NCBI RefSeq assembly: GCF_001931485.1
Contig: NZ_MSDV01000080.1
Location: 1-53,155 of the forward strand
DNA length: 53,155 nucleotides
Source of the DNA: Burkholderia sp. SRS-W-2-2016
GTDB taxonomy: Bacteria > Pseudomonadota > Gammaproteobacteria > Burkholderiales > Burkholderiaceae
Direction: 5' to 3'
This document shows, in pieces, positions 8,699 to 17,430 of the stretch. Both the position numbers and the translations under genes were made by a program. Positions within the stretch are counted from its first letter, which is position 1; every line of letters begins with the position of its first letter. A model generated the notes under the pieces. The model saw only the letters and a program-made list of their open reading frames with translations. It had not been told where the DNA came from and did no database searches.

Positions 8699-9466
8699 GT
8701 GCAAAGACTCGAAGGCAAGACGGTCATCGTGACCGGCGGCGGCGGCGGGATCGGCGGGGCGGCCTGCCGGCGCTTCGCGGCCGAAGGCGCGCGGGTGGCG
8801 GTGCTGGATCTCTCGATCGAGGCGGCCGAAAAAGTGGCCGGCGCGATTCGCGCCGCGGGCGGCACGGCCGAAGCGCTGCGCTGCGATATCACCCAGCGCG
8901 CGGAAGTGGACGCGGCCGTCGTGGCCACCGAAGCGAAACTCGGCCCGGTCGACGTGCTGGTCAACAACGCCGGCTGGGACGTCTTCAAGCCGTTCGTCAA
9001 AACCGAGCCGTTTCAATGGGAACGGCTGATCGCGATCAATCTGACCGGCGCGCTGCACATGCATCACGCGGTGCTGCCGGGGATGGTGCAGCGCAAGGCC
9101 GGACGCATCGTCAATATCGCGTCGGACGCGGCGCGGGTCGGCTCGTCGGGCGAAGCGGTGTACGCGGCCTGCAAGGGCGGCCTCGTGTCGTTTTCGAAGA
9201 CCATCGCGCGCGAGCACGCGCGCCACGGCATCACGGTGAACGTCGTGTGCCCCGGCCCGACCGATACCGCGCTGTTCGCCGAATACAAGGAAGGCGCCGG
9301 CAACCCGGAGAAGCTGATGGAAGCGTTCCAGCGCTCGATTCCGCTCGGCCGCATCGGCCAACCCGACGATCTGCCGGGCGCGGTGGTGTTCTTCGCCAGC
9401 GACGACGCGGGCTACATCACCGGCCAGGTGCTCAGCGTGTCGGGCGGCCTGACGATGGCCGGTTGA
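8699..9466 (+). CDS. badH: 2-hydroxycyclohexanecarboxyl-CoA dehydrogenase (SDR family)
   Basis: 255-residue classical short-chain dehydrogenase from a GTG start preceded by a GGAG motif. Nucleotide-binding TGGGGGIG near residue 12, NNAGW, catalytic Ser142, Tyr155 and Lys159 (YAACK), and the C-terminal SVSGGLTMAG. On its own it could be a generic 3-oxoacyl reductase. Its place beside BadI, AliB and AliA and the divergent MarR gene identifies it as BadH, which oxidises 2-hydroxycyclohexanecarboxyl-CoA to the 2-keto thioester with NAD+. First gene of the operon, with its start 69 bases after the palindromic operator. Cytosolic. Confidence 0.85.
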   Translation: MQRLEGKTVIVTGGGGGIGGAACRRFAAEGARVAVLDLSIEAAEKVAGAIRAAGGTAEALRCDITQRAEVDAAVVATEAKLGPVDVLVNNAGWDVFKPFVKTEPFQWERLIAINLTGALHMHHAVLPGMVQRKAGRIVNIASDAARVGSSGEAVYAACKGGLVSFSKTIAREHARHGITVNVVCPGPTDTALFAEYKEGAGNPEKLMEAFQRSIPLGRIGQPDDLPGAVVFFASDDAGYITGQVLSVSGGLTMAG

Positions 9467-9514
9467 ATTCACGACTGAACCCACGGCGGAACTCCCATCA
9501 CCAAGGAAGCGACG

Positions 9515-10297
9515 ATGAACTACGAAGACATCCTTTACGAAGTGCGCAACGGCGCGGCCTGGATCACGATCAACCGTCCGGAGAAGATGAACGCGTTTCG
9601 CGGCCGCACCTGCGATGAACTGATTCACGCGATCAACAAGGCCGGCTACGCGCGCGAAGTCGGCGTGATCGTGCTGGCCGGCGCGGGCGAGCGCGCGTTC
9701 TGCACCGGCGGCGATCAGTCGTCGCACGAAGGGCAGTACGACGGCCGCGGCACGATCGGCCTGCCGATGGAAGAGTTGCACAACGCGATTCGCGACGTGC
9801 CCAAACCGGTGATCGCACGCGTGCAGGGCTTCGCGGTCGGCGGCGGCAACGTGCTGTGCACGATCTGCGACTTCACGATCGCGTCGGAAAAAGCGGTCTT
9901 CGCGCAGGCCGGCCCGAAGGTCGGCTCGGTCGACCCTGGCTACGGCACCGCGTTCCTCGCGCGCGTGGTCGGCGAGAAGAAGGCGCGCGAGATCTGGTAT
10001 CTGTGCCGCCGCTACCCGGCCAGCGAGGCGCTCGCGATGGGCCTCGTCAACGCGGTCGTGCCGCACGACCAACTGGACGCCGAAGTGCAGAAGTGGTGCG
10101 ACGAGATCATGGAGAAAAGCCCGACCGCGATCGCGATCGCGAAGCGCTCGTTCAACATGGACACCGCGCATCAGGCGGGGATCGCGGGCATGGGCATGTA
10201 CGCGCTGAAGCTCTACTACGACACCGAAGAATCGCGCGAAGGCGTGAAGGCCTTCCAGGAAAAGCGCAAACCCGAGTTCCGCAAGTACGCGAAATAA
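9515..10297 (+). CDS. badI: 2-ketocyclohexanecarboxyl-CoA hydrolase (crotonase family)
   Basis: 260 residues, the usual BadI length. Crotonase-fold features: NRPEKMNAFRG, the oxyanion-hole regions GAGERAFCTGGDQS and QGFAVGGGNVL, then KVGSVDPGYGTAFLARVVG and AKRSFNMDTAHQAGI. These segments match my memory of R. palustris BadI and not MenB or simple enoyl-CoA hydratases. The enzyme hydrolytically opens the ring of 2-ketocyclohexanecarboxyl-CoA to pimeloyl-CoA, the final step of this pathway. It lies 48 bases after badH in the same operon. No other crotonase is present in the window, so the hydratase BadK is absent here. Confidence 0.88.
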   Translation: MNYEDILYEVRNGAAWITINRPEKMNAFRGRTCDELIHAINKAGYAREVGVIVLAGAGERAFCTGGDQSSHEGQYDGRGTIGLPMEELHNAIRDVPKPVIARVQGFAVGGGNVLCTICDFTIASEKAVFAQAGPKVGSVDPGYGTAFLARVVGEKKAREIWYLCRRYPASEALAMGLVNAVVPHDQLDAEVQKWCDEIMEKSPTAIAIAKRSFNMDTAHQAGIAGMGMYALKLYYDTEESREGVKAFQEKRKPEFRKYAK

Positions 10298-10377
10298 ACC
10301 CGACCACGTGCGCGAGGACCCGTGGCGCGCCGTGCCGTCTTGCCGCCCCGCGCGGGTCGCGCCAGCCAGGAGCCATG

Positions 10378-11529
10378 ATGAATCCCTACCTCGATGAAGA
10401 CCTCGTCGCGCTCGGCGAACATGCGCGGCGCTTTGCGCGCGAACGCGTCGCGCCGGGATTCCTCGAACGCGACAAGACCCGCACGCTCGACCGCGACCTG
10501 ATGCGCGAGATGGGCGAGATGGGTTTTATCGCGCCGGAGTTGCCCGAGCAGTACGGCGGCCAGGGCACCGGCTGCCTCGCGGCCGGCGTGATCCACGAGG
10601 AAATCGCGCGCGCCGATCTGAGCCTGTCGTATATCAACCTGCTCGCGTCGCTCAACGGCCAGATTCTCGCGCAGCACGCGGCGCCGGAAATCGCAAAGCC
10701 GTGGCTCGAAAAACTCACGCAAGGCACCGCATTGTTCGCGATTGCGCTGACCGAACCGCGCGGCGGCTCGGACGCGGCGAACCTGCGTCTGCGGATGGAA
10801 CGGGTCGGCGACCACTACGTGCTCAACGGCGAGAAGACCTCGATTTCCGCCGCCGACCAGGCCGATGCCGCGGTCGTGTTCGCGCGCACCGGCAGCGTCG
10901 AAGCGGGCGCGCGCGGCGTCTCGGCGCTGCTCGTGCCGATGGATCTGCCGGGCATCACCCGCAACCGCTTCGACTGTCACGGTCAGCGCGCGATCGGCCG
11001 CGGCTCGCTGTTCTTCGAGAACGTGCGGGTGCCGGTCGACCATCTGCTCGGCGAAGAAGGGAAGGGCTTCGTGCAGGTGATGCAGGGCTTCGACTTCTCG
11101 CGCGCGCTGATCGGCCTGCAGGTGCTGGCGGTCGCCAAGGTCAGCCTCGAAGAAACCTGGGAGTATGTCGCTCAGCGCGAAGCGTTCGGCAAGCCGCTGT
11201 CGGCGTTTCAGGGCGTCTCGCATCCGCTCGCGGATTTCGAAACCCAGGTCGAGGCGGCGCGGCTGCTGTGTCTGCAAACGCTGTGGCTGAAGGATCGCGG
11301 CTTGCCGCACACCGCCGAGGCGGCGATGTGCAAATGGTGGGGCCCGAAACTCGCGTACGACGTCGTGCACCAATGCCTGCTCTCGTTCGGCCACGGCGGC
11401 TACGATCGCGGTCCGCTGGAGCAGCGTCTGCGCGACGTGCTGGGCTTCCAGATCGGCGATGGCACCGCGCAGATCATGAAGACGATCATCGCCCGCACCC
11501 GCGCGGGGCGCGACGCGGTGCCGGCCTGA
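10378..11529 (+). CDS. aliB: Cyclohexanecarboxyl-CoA dehydrogenase (acyl-CoA dehydrogenase family)
   Basis: 383 residues from the ATG at 10378, preferred over the adjacent ATG at 10375 because AGGAG (10368-10372) is 5 bases from it. Acyl-CoA dehydrogenase layout: helical N-domain with PEQYGGQGTG, beta domain with ALTEPRGGSDAANLR, and C-domain with REAFGKPLSAFQGVSHPLAD, FGHGGYDRGP and IGDGTAQIMKTIIAR. It should dehydrogenate cyclohexanecarboxyl-CoA to cyclohex-1-enecarboxyl-CoA using FAD. Oddity: at the position of the usual catalytic Glu (YEGTAQI in medium-chain enzymes) this protein has Asp361. Cys is also frequent in the C-domain. Assignment rests on family plus operon. Confidence 0.85.
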   Translation: MNPYLDEDLVALGEHARRFARERVAPGFLERDKTRTLDRDLMREMGEMGFIAPELPEQYGGQGTGCLAAGVIHEEIARADLSLSYINLLASLNGQILAQHAAPEIAKPWLEKLTQGTALFAIALTEPRGGSDAANLRLRMERVGDHYVLNGEKTSISAADQADAAVVFARTGSVEAGARGVSALLVPMDLPGITRNRFDCHGQRAIGRGSLFFENVRVPVDHLLGEEGKGFVQVMQGFDFSRALIGLQVLAVAKVSLEETWEYVAQREAFGKPLSAFQGVSHPLADFETQVEAARLLCLQTLWLKDRGLPHTAEAAMCKWWGPKLAYDVVHQCLLSFGHGGYDRGPLEQRLRDVLGFQIGDGTAQIMKTIIARTRAGRDAVPA

Positions 11530-11577
11530 ACCCGGCCATTCCTACTCAGGCATCCATAACAAAACGGAGACGCACGC

Positions 11578-13254
11578 ATGGAGTTCGACCCGGTTCTGAT
11601 CGCGCCGCGACGGCAAGCTAGCATCGCAAGCGGCTGGTGGCCCGAGCGCACCATCAACGACGCGCTCGACGCCTGTGTCGCGGCCCGCCCCGACCAGCTT
11701 GCGCTCAGCGCGATGCGGCTGGAGGACGGCACCACCGCGCGCTTCACCTACCGCGAAATGGCGACGCTGGCCGACCGGATCGCAGTCGGTCTCACGCGCC
11801 TCGGCGTGGAGCGCAACGACGTGGTGTCGATGCAATTGCCGAACTGGTGGGAGTTCACGCTGACCTATCTGGCCTGCTCGCGCATCGGTGCGGTGATCAA
11901 TCCGTTGATGCCAATTTTTCGGGAGCGCGAGCTGTCGTTCATGCTGAACCACAGCCGCAGCAAGATCATGATCGTGCCGAAAAGGTTTCGCGGCTTCGAC
12001 TTCGAACGGATGATCGCAGGCCTTGCCGGTCAGTTGCCGCATCTGCGGCACGTCGTGGTGGTCGGCGGCGAAACGGACGGCAAGCCGGCCGCGAACAGTT
12101 TCGAGGCGCTGCTATCGGGCCCGCAGTGGGAGCGCGACGCGGATGCGCGCGAGATCCTGACCCGCAATCGCCCAGGCCCCGACGACGTCACGCAATTGCT
12201 CTATACGTCCGGCACGACCGGCGAGCCGAAAGGGGTGATGCATACAGCCAACACGCTGCTGTCGAATATCGTGCCGTACGCCCACGCGATGCGCCTGAGC
12301 GCGGACGACGTCGTGCTGATGGCATCGCCGCTCGCGCATCAGACCGGCTTCATGTACGGGCTGATGATGCCGATCGTGCTCGGCGCCCGCGCGGTGTTGC
12401 AGGATATCTGGCAGCCGGCGCAAGCGGTCGAGACGATCCGCAGCGAAAGCGTGACCTTCACGATGGCATCGACCGTGTTCCTCACCGATCTGGCGGCCAC
12501 CGTGCATGAAACGCAAGCCGCGGTGCCTCGTTTACGGACCTTCCTGTGCGCCGGCGCGCCGATTCCGGGGCCGCTGGTCGAGCAGGCGCGCGCAGCGCTC
12601 GGCGCGAAGATCGTATCGGCCTGGGGGATGACCGAGATGGGCGCGGTCACGCTGACCGGGCTCGACGATGCCGACGAGCGCGCGTTCACGACCGACGGCG
12701 CGCCGCTGCCCGGCGTCGAACTGCGCATCGTCGACGACGAGCACGCGCCGTTGCCGGCGGGCACGACCGGCCATCTGCTGGTGCGCTCGTGCTCGTCGTT
12801 CGGCGGCTATCTGCATCGCGAGCATCTGAACGCAACCGATGCCGACGGCTGGTTCGATACCGGCGACCTCGCGCGCGTCGACGAACAGGGCTATATCCGT
12901 ATCAGCGGACGCAGCAAGGACGTGATCATCCGCGGCGGCGAGAACATTCCGGTGGTCGAGATCGAGGCGTTGCTGTACCGGCATCCGGCGATCGCGGCAG
13001 CGGCGCTCGTCGCGTATCCGGATCAGAGGTTGGGCGAGCGGGCTTGCGCGGTCGTCGTCACGCGGCCCGGCGAGCCGCTCGATCTGCCGGCGCTCGTCGA
13101 GTTTCTGAAGTCGCACAAGGTGGCCGCGCATTACCTGCCGGAACGCTTGCTCGTGCTCGACGCGCTGCCGGTCACGCCGGCCGGCAAGGTGCAGAAGTTC
13201 AAGCTGCGGGAGATGTTGCGGGAGCTCTTGCGCGACGGTGGGAGGACGGAATAA
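11578..13254 (+). CDS. aliA: Cyclohexanecarboxylate-CoA ligase (AMP-forming)
   Basis: 558-residue ANL-superfamily acyl-CoA synthetase. P-loop LYTSGTTGEPKG near residue 209, AWGMTEMG, the WFDTGDLARVDEQGY hinge region, GRSKDVIIRGGENI, and the C-terminal lysine motif PVTPAGKVQKF. It should activate cyclohexanecarboxylate to its CoA thioester with ATP, the entry step of the pathway. ATG start behind GGAGA, 48 bases after aliB. The N-terminus (FDPVLIAPRR ... WWPERTINDALD) is of the AliA kind. A related cyclic or aromatic carboxylic acid as substrate cannot be excluded. Confidence 0.85.
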   Translation: MEFDPVLIAPRRQASIASGWWPERTINDALDACVAARPDQLALSAMRLEDGTTARFTYREMATLADRIAVGLTRLGVERNDVVSMQLPNWWEFTLTYLACSRIGAVINPLMPIFRERELSFMLNHSRSKIMIVPKRFRGFDFERMIAGLAGQLPHLRHVVVVGGETDGKPAANSFEALLSGPQWERDADAREILTRNRPGPDDVTQLLYTSGTTGEPKGVMHTANTLLSNIVPYAHAMRLSADDVVLMASPLAHQTGFMYGLMMPIVLGARAVLQDIWQPAQAVETIRSESVTFTMASTVFLTDLAATVHETQAAVPRLRTFLCAGAPIPGPLVEQARAALGAKIVSAWGMTEMGAVTLTGLDDADERAFTTDGAPLPGVELRIVDDEHAPLPAGTTGHLLVRSCSSFGGYLHREHLNATDADGWFDTGDLARVDEQGYIRISGRSKDVIIRGGENIPVVEIEALLYRHPAIAAAALVAYPDQRLGERACAVVVTRPGEPLDLPALVEFLKSHKVAAHYLPERLLVLDALPVTPAGKVQKFKLREMLRELLRDGGRTE

Positions 13255-13437
13255 AGCAGGGCGGTACGGCACGCTCACGCGCAACGCGCAGCGGTCTGCA
13301 GATTCATTCGGGCTTCGTATAAACCGATTCAACATTCGGAAGAATGACCGACGAGGGGAAGCATAGAATCCGGCAACAGCTTGACGACAGAACACCTAAA
13401 AGATCCCTCATGAGGATCCACTTGTGGAGACACGTCG

Positions 13438-14775
13438 ATGGCATTGCATGGAGAACCGCTTTCCAGTCCCGTATCGCCGATACGTTCAGGCCTGCGCGCA
13501 GACGAGCACGGCTTCGAGGAGGCAACCTACCGGAAGGTTGCCTGGCGGCTCGTGCCGCTGCTGTTGTTGTGTTACGTGGTCGCGTATCTCGATCGCGTGA
13601 ATGTCGGCTTCGCCAGGTTGCAGATGGCGAACGACCTCCAGTTGTCCGATGCCGTGTATGGATTCGGCGCAGGCGTGTTTTTTCTCGGCTACTTTCTGTT
13701 CGAAATTCCGAGCAACCTGATACTTCACCGCGTCGGCGCGCGCATCTGGATTGCCCGCATCATGGTGACGTGGGGCGTCATTTCGTGCCTGACGATGTTC
13801 GTGTCGTCGCCGGGCTGGTTTTACGTGATGCGCTTTGCGCTCGGTGTCGCCGAAGCCGGTTTCTTCCCCGGCATCATCGTTTATCTGACCTGCTGGTTTC
13901 CCGCGCATCGCCGCGCGCGCATGACCTCGCGCTTCATCGTCGCCGTGCCGCTGTCCGGCATGATCGGCGGACCGCTGTCGGGGTACATCCTCAAGGCCTT
14001 CGACGGCGTCCATGGCTGGCATGGCTGGCAGTGGTTGTTTCTGCTCGAGGGCCTGCCCTCGATCGCCGTCGGCGTGCTGGTGCTGTTGTGTCTGGACGAC
14101 CGCATCGGCAAGGCGAAATGGCTGTCCGACGACGAAAAAGCGCTTCTCGAGCGCAACGTCGCCGCCGATAACTCGGGCAAGGCGACGCCGGCTTTCGGCG
14201 CGGTCATGACCGATCCGCGCATCTGGCTGATCTGCGCGATGCACTTCTGCTTTGTAATGGGCATGTATGGCGTGGGCTTCTGGCTGCCCACGCTGATCAA
14301 GGGGGCGGGCGTGACCGATCCCTCGATAATCGGCGCGTTGTCGATGATTCCGTCCTTCACCGCGGTGGTGATGATGCTGGCTGTCGCCCGCAGTGCCGAT
14401 CTGCGCCGCGAGCGCCGGTGGCATACGGCGGCACCCGCGCTGTGCGGCGCGGTAGCGCTGCTTCTCGCGGTCGCCTGGTCGCACGACACAACGCTGGCGA
14501 TGATCGCGCTGTCGCTTGCCACCGCGGGCATTCTCACCACGCTGCCGCTCTTCTGGTGTTTCCCGACCGCGATCCTCGCGGGCGCCGGCGCGGCCGCCGG
14601 TATCGCGCTGGTGAATGCGATGGGGAACGTGGCCGGCTTCGTCGGGCCTTACGCCGTGGGCTGGTTGCGCGAGCTCACCGGAACGGCTACCGCAAGCATG
14701 GTGATGCTGGCCGGTTTCATGTTCGTCGGCGGGTGCCTTGCGCTTTGCTTTCCGCGTGAACTGGTCAACCGGTGA
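13438..14775 (+). CDS. MFS transporter, anion:cation symporter (ACS) type
   Basis: 445 residues with about 12 hydrophobic segments. The first transmembrane region carries YLDRVNVGFARLQM, the mark of the ACS family (phthalate, tartrate, glucarate, 4-hydroxyphenylacetate carriers). LGVAEAGFFPG and the CWFPAHRRARMTS loop follow. Inner-membrane uptake of an organic acid is likely. It starts 183 bases after aliA behind GGAG, with a small inverted repeat (CATTC-GGAA-GAATG, 13333-13346) upstream, so it may have its own promoter. Cyclohexanecarboxylate, or the substrate of the next two enzymes, are the obvious candidates. Confidence 0.85.
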   Translation: MALHGEPLSSPVSPIRSGLRADEHGFEEATYRKVAWRLVPLLLLCYVVAYLDRVNVGFARLQMANDLQLSDAVYGFGAGVFFLGYFLFEIPSNLILHRVGARIWIARIMVTWGVISCLTMFVSSPGWFYVMRFALGVAEAGFFPGIIVYLTCWFPAHRRARMTSRFIVAVPLSGMIGGPLSGYILKAFDGVHGWHGWQWLFLLEGLPSIAVGVLVLLCLDDRIGKAKWLSDDEKALLERNVAADNSGKATPAFGAVMTDPRIWLICAMHFCFVMGMYGVGFWLPTLIKGAGVTDPSIIGALSMIPSFTAVVMMLAVARSADLRRERRWHTAAPALCGAVALLLAVAWSHDTTLAMIALSLATAGILTTLPLFWCFPTAILAGAGAAAGIALVNAMGNVAGFVGPYAVGWLRELTGTATASMVMLAGFMFVGGCLALCFPRELVNR

Positions 14776-14937
14776 CTTGCGTCGTCGCGACCCGATTGCT
14801 CGTCACGAAAGCAAATAACAGAACTTCGAAATCGATATTGGACGCCGGCGCGCTCCGCTCCGAAGATGCGGTTCATCGGCGTGCCGCGGTTTGCGCGGCG
14901 CGTGCCGAAGATCGAAACGCAAACAAGGAGACGACGC

Positions 14938-16416
14938 GTGATCAAGCGATACCAGCTCTACATCGGCGGACGGCGCGAGGACGCCACCGGCCAGCGTGTG
15001 CTGCCCAGCACCAATCCTTATACCGGCGCGGCGTGGGCGGAAATCCCGGACGCCAGCGCGGCCGACGTGGCCCGCGCGGTGGCGGCGGCCAATCGGGCAT
15101 TTCACGAAGGCTGGCGGGACACTCCCGGCATCCTGCGCGCCAGCCTGATGCAAAAACTGGCGGCGCTGATCGAGGCCAATGCCGAGCGGATGTCGACGGT
15201 CGAAAGCACCGACAACGGCAAGATCGTGCGCGAGACGCGGCCGCAAATGCTGTGGGTCGGCCGCCAGTTGCGCTATTTCGCCGGTTACGCGGACAAGCTG
15301 TTCGGCCAGCAACTGCCGCTCGATCAGCCGAACACGCTCGACTATCTGTCGCTCGAACCGTACGGCGTAGTCGGCCTGATCACCGCGTGGAATTCGCCGC
15401 TCGCGCTGCTCGCGAACAAGCTCGCGCCCGCGCTCGCGGCCGGTAATTGCGTGGTCGTCAAACCGTCCGAGCATGCGTCGGCGTCGACGCTCGAATTCGC
15501 GTCGCTGGTCGAGGAAGCAGGTTTCCCGCCGGGCGTATTCAACGTCGTGACGGGCGGCGCGGAAACCGGCCGCGCGCTCGTCGACGATCCGGGCGTCGCG
15601 CTCGTCAGCTTCACCGGCAGCCCGAACGTCGGCCGGCAGATCGCGGCCGCGGCGGGGCAGCGGCTGGTGCCGGTCAAGCTGGAACTCGGCGGCAAGTCGC
15701 CGAACATCATTTTCGAGGACGCCGATCTCGACAAGGCCATCGTCGGCGCGCTGGCCGGCATTTTCGGCGCGACCGGCCAGACCTGCGTGGCGGGCTCGCG
15801 GCTGCTGGTGCAGCGCGGCGTCTACGACCAGGTGGTCGAGCGGCTCGCGGCGCGCGCCGCCACGATCCGGATGGGCGACCCGCTCGATCCGGCCACCGAA
15901 ATGGGCGCGGTCGCCAACGAACCGCAGTATCGCCGCATCCTCGCGGCAATCGACGCGGCGCAGTCCGCCGGCGGCCGGCTCGTGACCGGCGGGCGGCGCG
16001 CGCGCGGGCCCGGCCTCGAAGCGGGGTTCTTCATCGAACCGACGATCTTCGCCGACGTCGACAACCGCAGCGCCCTCGCGCAGGAAGAAATCTTCGGCCC
16101 GGTGCTCGCGATCATTCCATTCGATTCGGAAGCCGAAGCAATCGCGATCGCCAACGATACGCGCTACGGCCTCGCCGCCGGCATCTGGTCGCGCGACATC
16201 TCGCGGGTGATGCGCGTGGCGCGAGCGATCCAGGCGGGCAGCGTGTGGGTCAACACCTACCGCGCGCTGGCCGCGCAGGCGCCGTTCGGCGGCTTCAAGG
16301 AATCGGGCATTGGCCGCGAACGCGGCGAAGCCGGCCTGCACGAATACATGACCACCAAAAACGTGATGATCGATTACTCGGACGGCGTGCGCGATCCGTT
16401 CGCGATTCGCACCTGA
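14938..16416 (+). CDS. NAD(P)-dependent aldehyde dehydrogenase
   Basis: 492 residues from a GTG start with AAGGAG (14925-14930) 7 bases upstream; an upstream in-frame ATG at 14866 lacks such a site. Canonical aldehyde dehydrogenase: TAWNSPLALLANKLAPALAAGN, KPSEHAS, FTGSPNVG, catalytic Glu249 (LELGGKSP) and Cys283 (GQTCVAG), EEIFGPVL, PFGGFKESG and a C-terminal YMTTKNV. It oxidises an aldehyde or semialdehyde to the acid; the substrate is not evident. It is followed after 32 bases by a hydroxyacid dehydrogenase, suggesting the two act in sequence on an alcohol or semialdehyde intermediate. Confidence 0.88.
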   Translation: MIKRYQLYIGGRREDATGQRVLPSTNPYTGAAWAEIPDASAADVARAVAAANRAFHEGWRDTPGILRASLMQKLAALIEANAERMSTVESTDNGKIVRETRPQMLWVGRQLRYFAGYADKLFGQQLPLDQPNTLDYLSLEPYGVVGLITAWNSPLALLANKLAPALAAGNCVVVKPSEHASASTLEFASLVEEAGFPPGVFNVVTGGAETGRALVDDPGVALVSFTGSPNVGRQIAAAAGQRLVPVKLELGGKSPNIIFEDADLDKAIVGALAGIFGATGQTCVAGSRLLVQRGVYDQVVERLAARAATIRMGDPLDPATEMGAVANEPQYRRILAAIDAAQSAGGRLVTGGRRARGPGLEAGFFIEPTIFADVDNRSALAQEEIFGPVLAIIPFDSEAEAIAIANDTRYGLAAGIWSRDISRVMRVARAIQAGSVWVNTYRALAAQAPFGGFKESGIGRERGEAGLHEYMTTKNVMIDYSDGVRDPFAIRT

Positions 16417-16448
16417 GCCTTCTCTACAACACAATTCAAGGAGACGTG

Positions 16449-17351
16449 ATGAGTCAGTATCAGCAAATCGGTTTTATTGGTCTCGGCGTAATGGGCGGTC
16501 CGATGTGCACGAACCTCGTGCGCAAGTCGGGCTTGCCGGTGCACGTGTTCGACACCTCGAAAGAGGCGCTCGCGAAGCTGGTCGAGGCGGGCGCCAGTGC
16601 GCACGACAGCATCGCCGAACTCGCGCGGCAGGTCGACGTGGTGTTCCTGTCGTTGCCGTCGATCGATCAGGTCGAGGCGGTGTGCGCGCAATTGCGCGGC
16701 ACGGCGGACCGGCCGCGGGTGATCGTCGACATGAGCACCAGCGATGTGGCGCGTACGCGCTTGCTTGCGGAATCGTTGGCGCAGGACGGTATCGCGTACG
16801 TCGACGCGCCGGTCGCGCGTACCGCCGAAGCGGCGCTGAACGGCACGTTGCTGATCACGGTCGGCGGCAGCGACGCGCTGTTCGAGTCGCTGAGCCCGCT
16901 GCTCGGCTGCATGGGCAGCGACATCATCCACTGCGGCGAGGTGGGCGCCGGCCAGATGGTGAAGATCCTGAACAACATGATGGTGTTCATGACGGTCAAC
17001 GCGCTGTCGGAAATCATCACGATCGGGCGGCGCGCGGGGCTGGCGGGCGACGTGCTGTTCGAGCTGCTGTCGAAAGGCTCGGCCGACAGCTTCGTGCTGC
17101 GCAATCACGGGATGAAATCGCTGGCGGCCGACCGTTTTCCGGAGAAGGTCTTTCCGATGCTGTACGCGATCAAGGACGCGGGTCTCGCGTTGACGCTCGC
17201 GAAGCAGGGCAATTTCGAGCCGCGCATCGCCCAGTACACGTACGACGTAATGTGCAAGGCTCGCGACGCCGGCTTCGCGCAGAACTACCATCCGGCGATG
17301 GTGCAAGTCGTCGATGGCCGGGCCGGCGAGAACAGCGGACCGCTCGCGTAA
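16449..17351 (+). CDS. 3-hydroxyisobutyrate dehydrogenase-like (beta-hydroxyacid dehydrogenase)
   Basis: 300 residues, ATG behind AAGGAG. N-terminal Rossmann domain GFIGLGVMGGPM, DMSTSD, then an all-helical C-domain with the catalytic lysine K172 in GAGQMVKILNNMM. The substrate loop normally reading DAPVSGG is here DAPVARTAEAALNGTL, so the substrate is probably not 3-hydroxyisobutyrate itself. The enzyme likely interconverts a beta-hydroxyacid and a semialdehyde with NAD(P), which would pair with the aldehyde dehydrogenase just upstream. Confidence 0.82.
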   Translation: MSQYQQIGFIGLGVMGGPMCTNLVRKSGLPVHVFDTSKEALAKLVEAGASAHDSIAELARQVDVVFLSLPSIDQVEAVCAQLRGTADRPRVIVDMSTSDVARTRLLAESLAQDGIAYVDAPVARTAEAALNGTLLITVGGSDALFESLSPLLGCMGSDIIHCGEVGAGQMVKILNNMMVFMTVNALSEIITIGRRAGLAGDVLFELLSKGSADSFVLRNHGMKSLAADRFPEKVFPMLYAIKDAGLALTLAKQGNFEPRIAQYTYDVMCKARDAGFAQNYHPAMVQVVDGRAGENSGPLA

Positions 17352-17361
17352 ATTGCCGGGG

Positions 17362-17386
17362 ACGCGTGCGGTGGATCCGCACGCGT
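17362..17386. terminator. Strong hairpin between convergent genes
   Basis: ACGCGTGCGG (17362-17371), loop TGGAT, CCGCACGCGT (17377-17386): a perfect 10-base stem between the convergent dehydrogenase and lysR genes. No T-run follows on either strand, so it may slow or end transcription without being a textbook intrinsic terminator. Confidence 0.5.
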
Positions 17387-17430
17387 GCGCGTCGACACGT
17401 CAGCGACGCTTACCGCGTACCGCTACCGCT

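Noticed and set aside
8618..10171. 517-codon reverse-strand frame opposite badH and badI
   Set aside because: Shadow frame without a ribosome binding site, crossing the operator and two clear genes.
9515..10297. BadI gene considered as MenB (naphthoyl-CoA synthase) or as the missing BadK hydratase
   Set aside because: Length and long conserved segments fit BadI, and the operon has no menaquinone genes. BadK lacks the SVDPGYGTAFLARVVG type of segment as far as I recall.
14803..16434. 543-codon reverse-strand frame opposite the aldehyde dehydrogenase
   Set aside because: The forward frame has all aldehyde dehydrogenase motifs. The reverse frame is Arg/Asp/His-rich shadow sequence.
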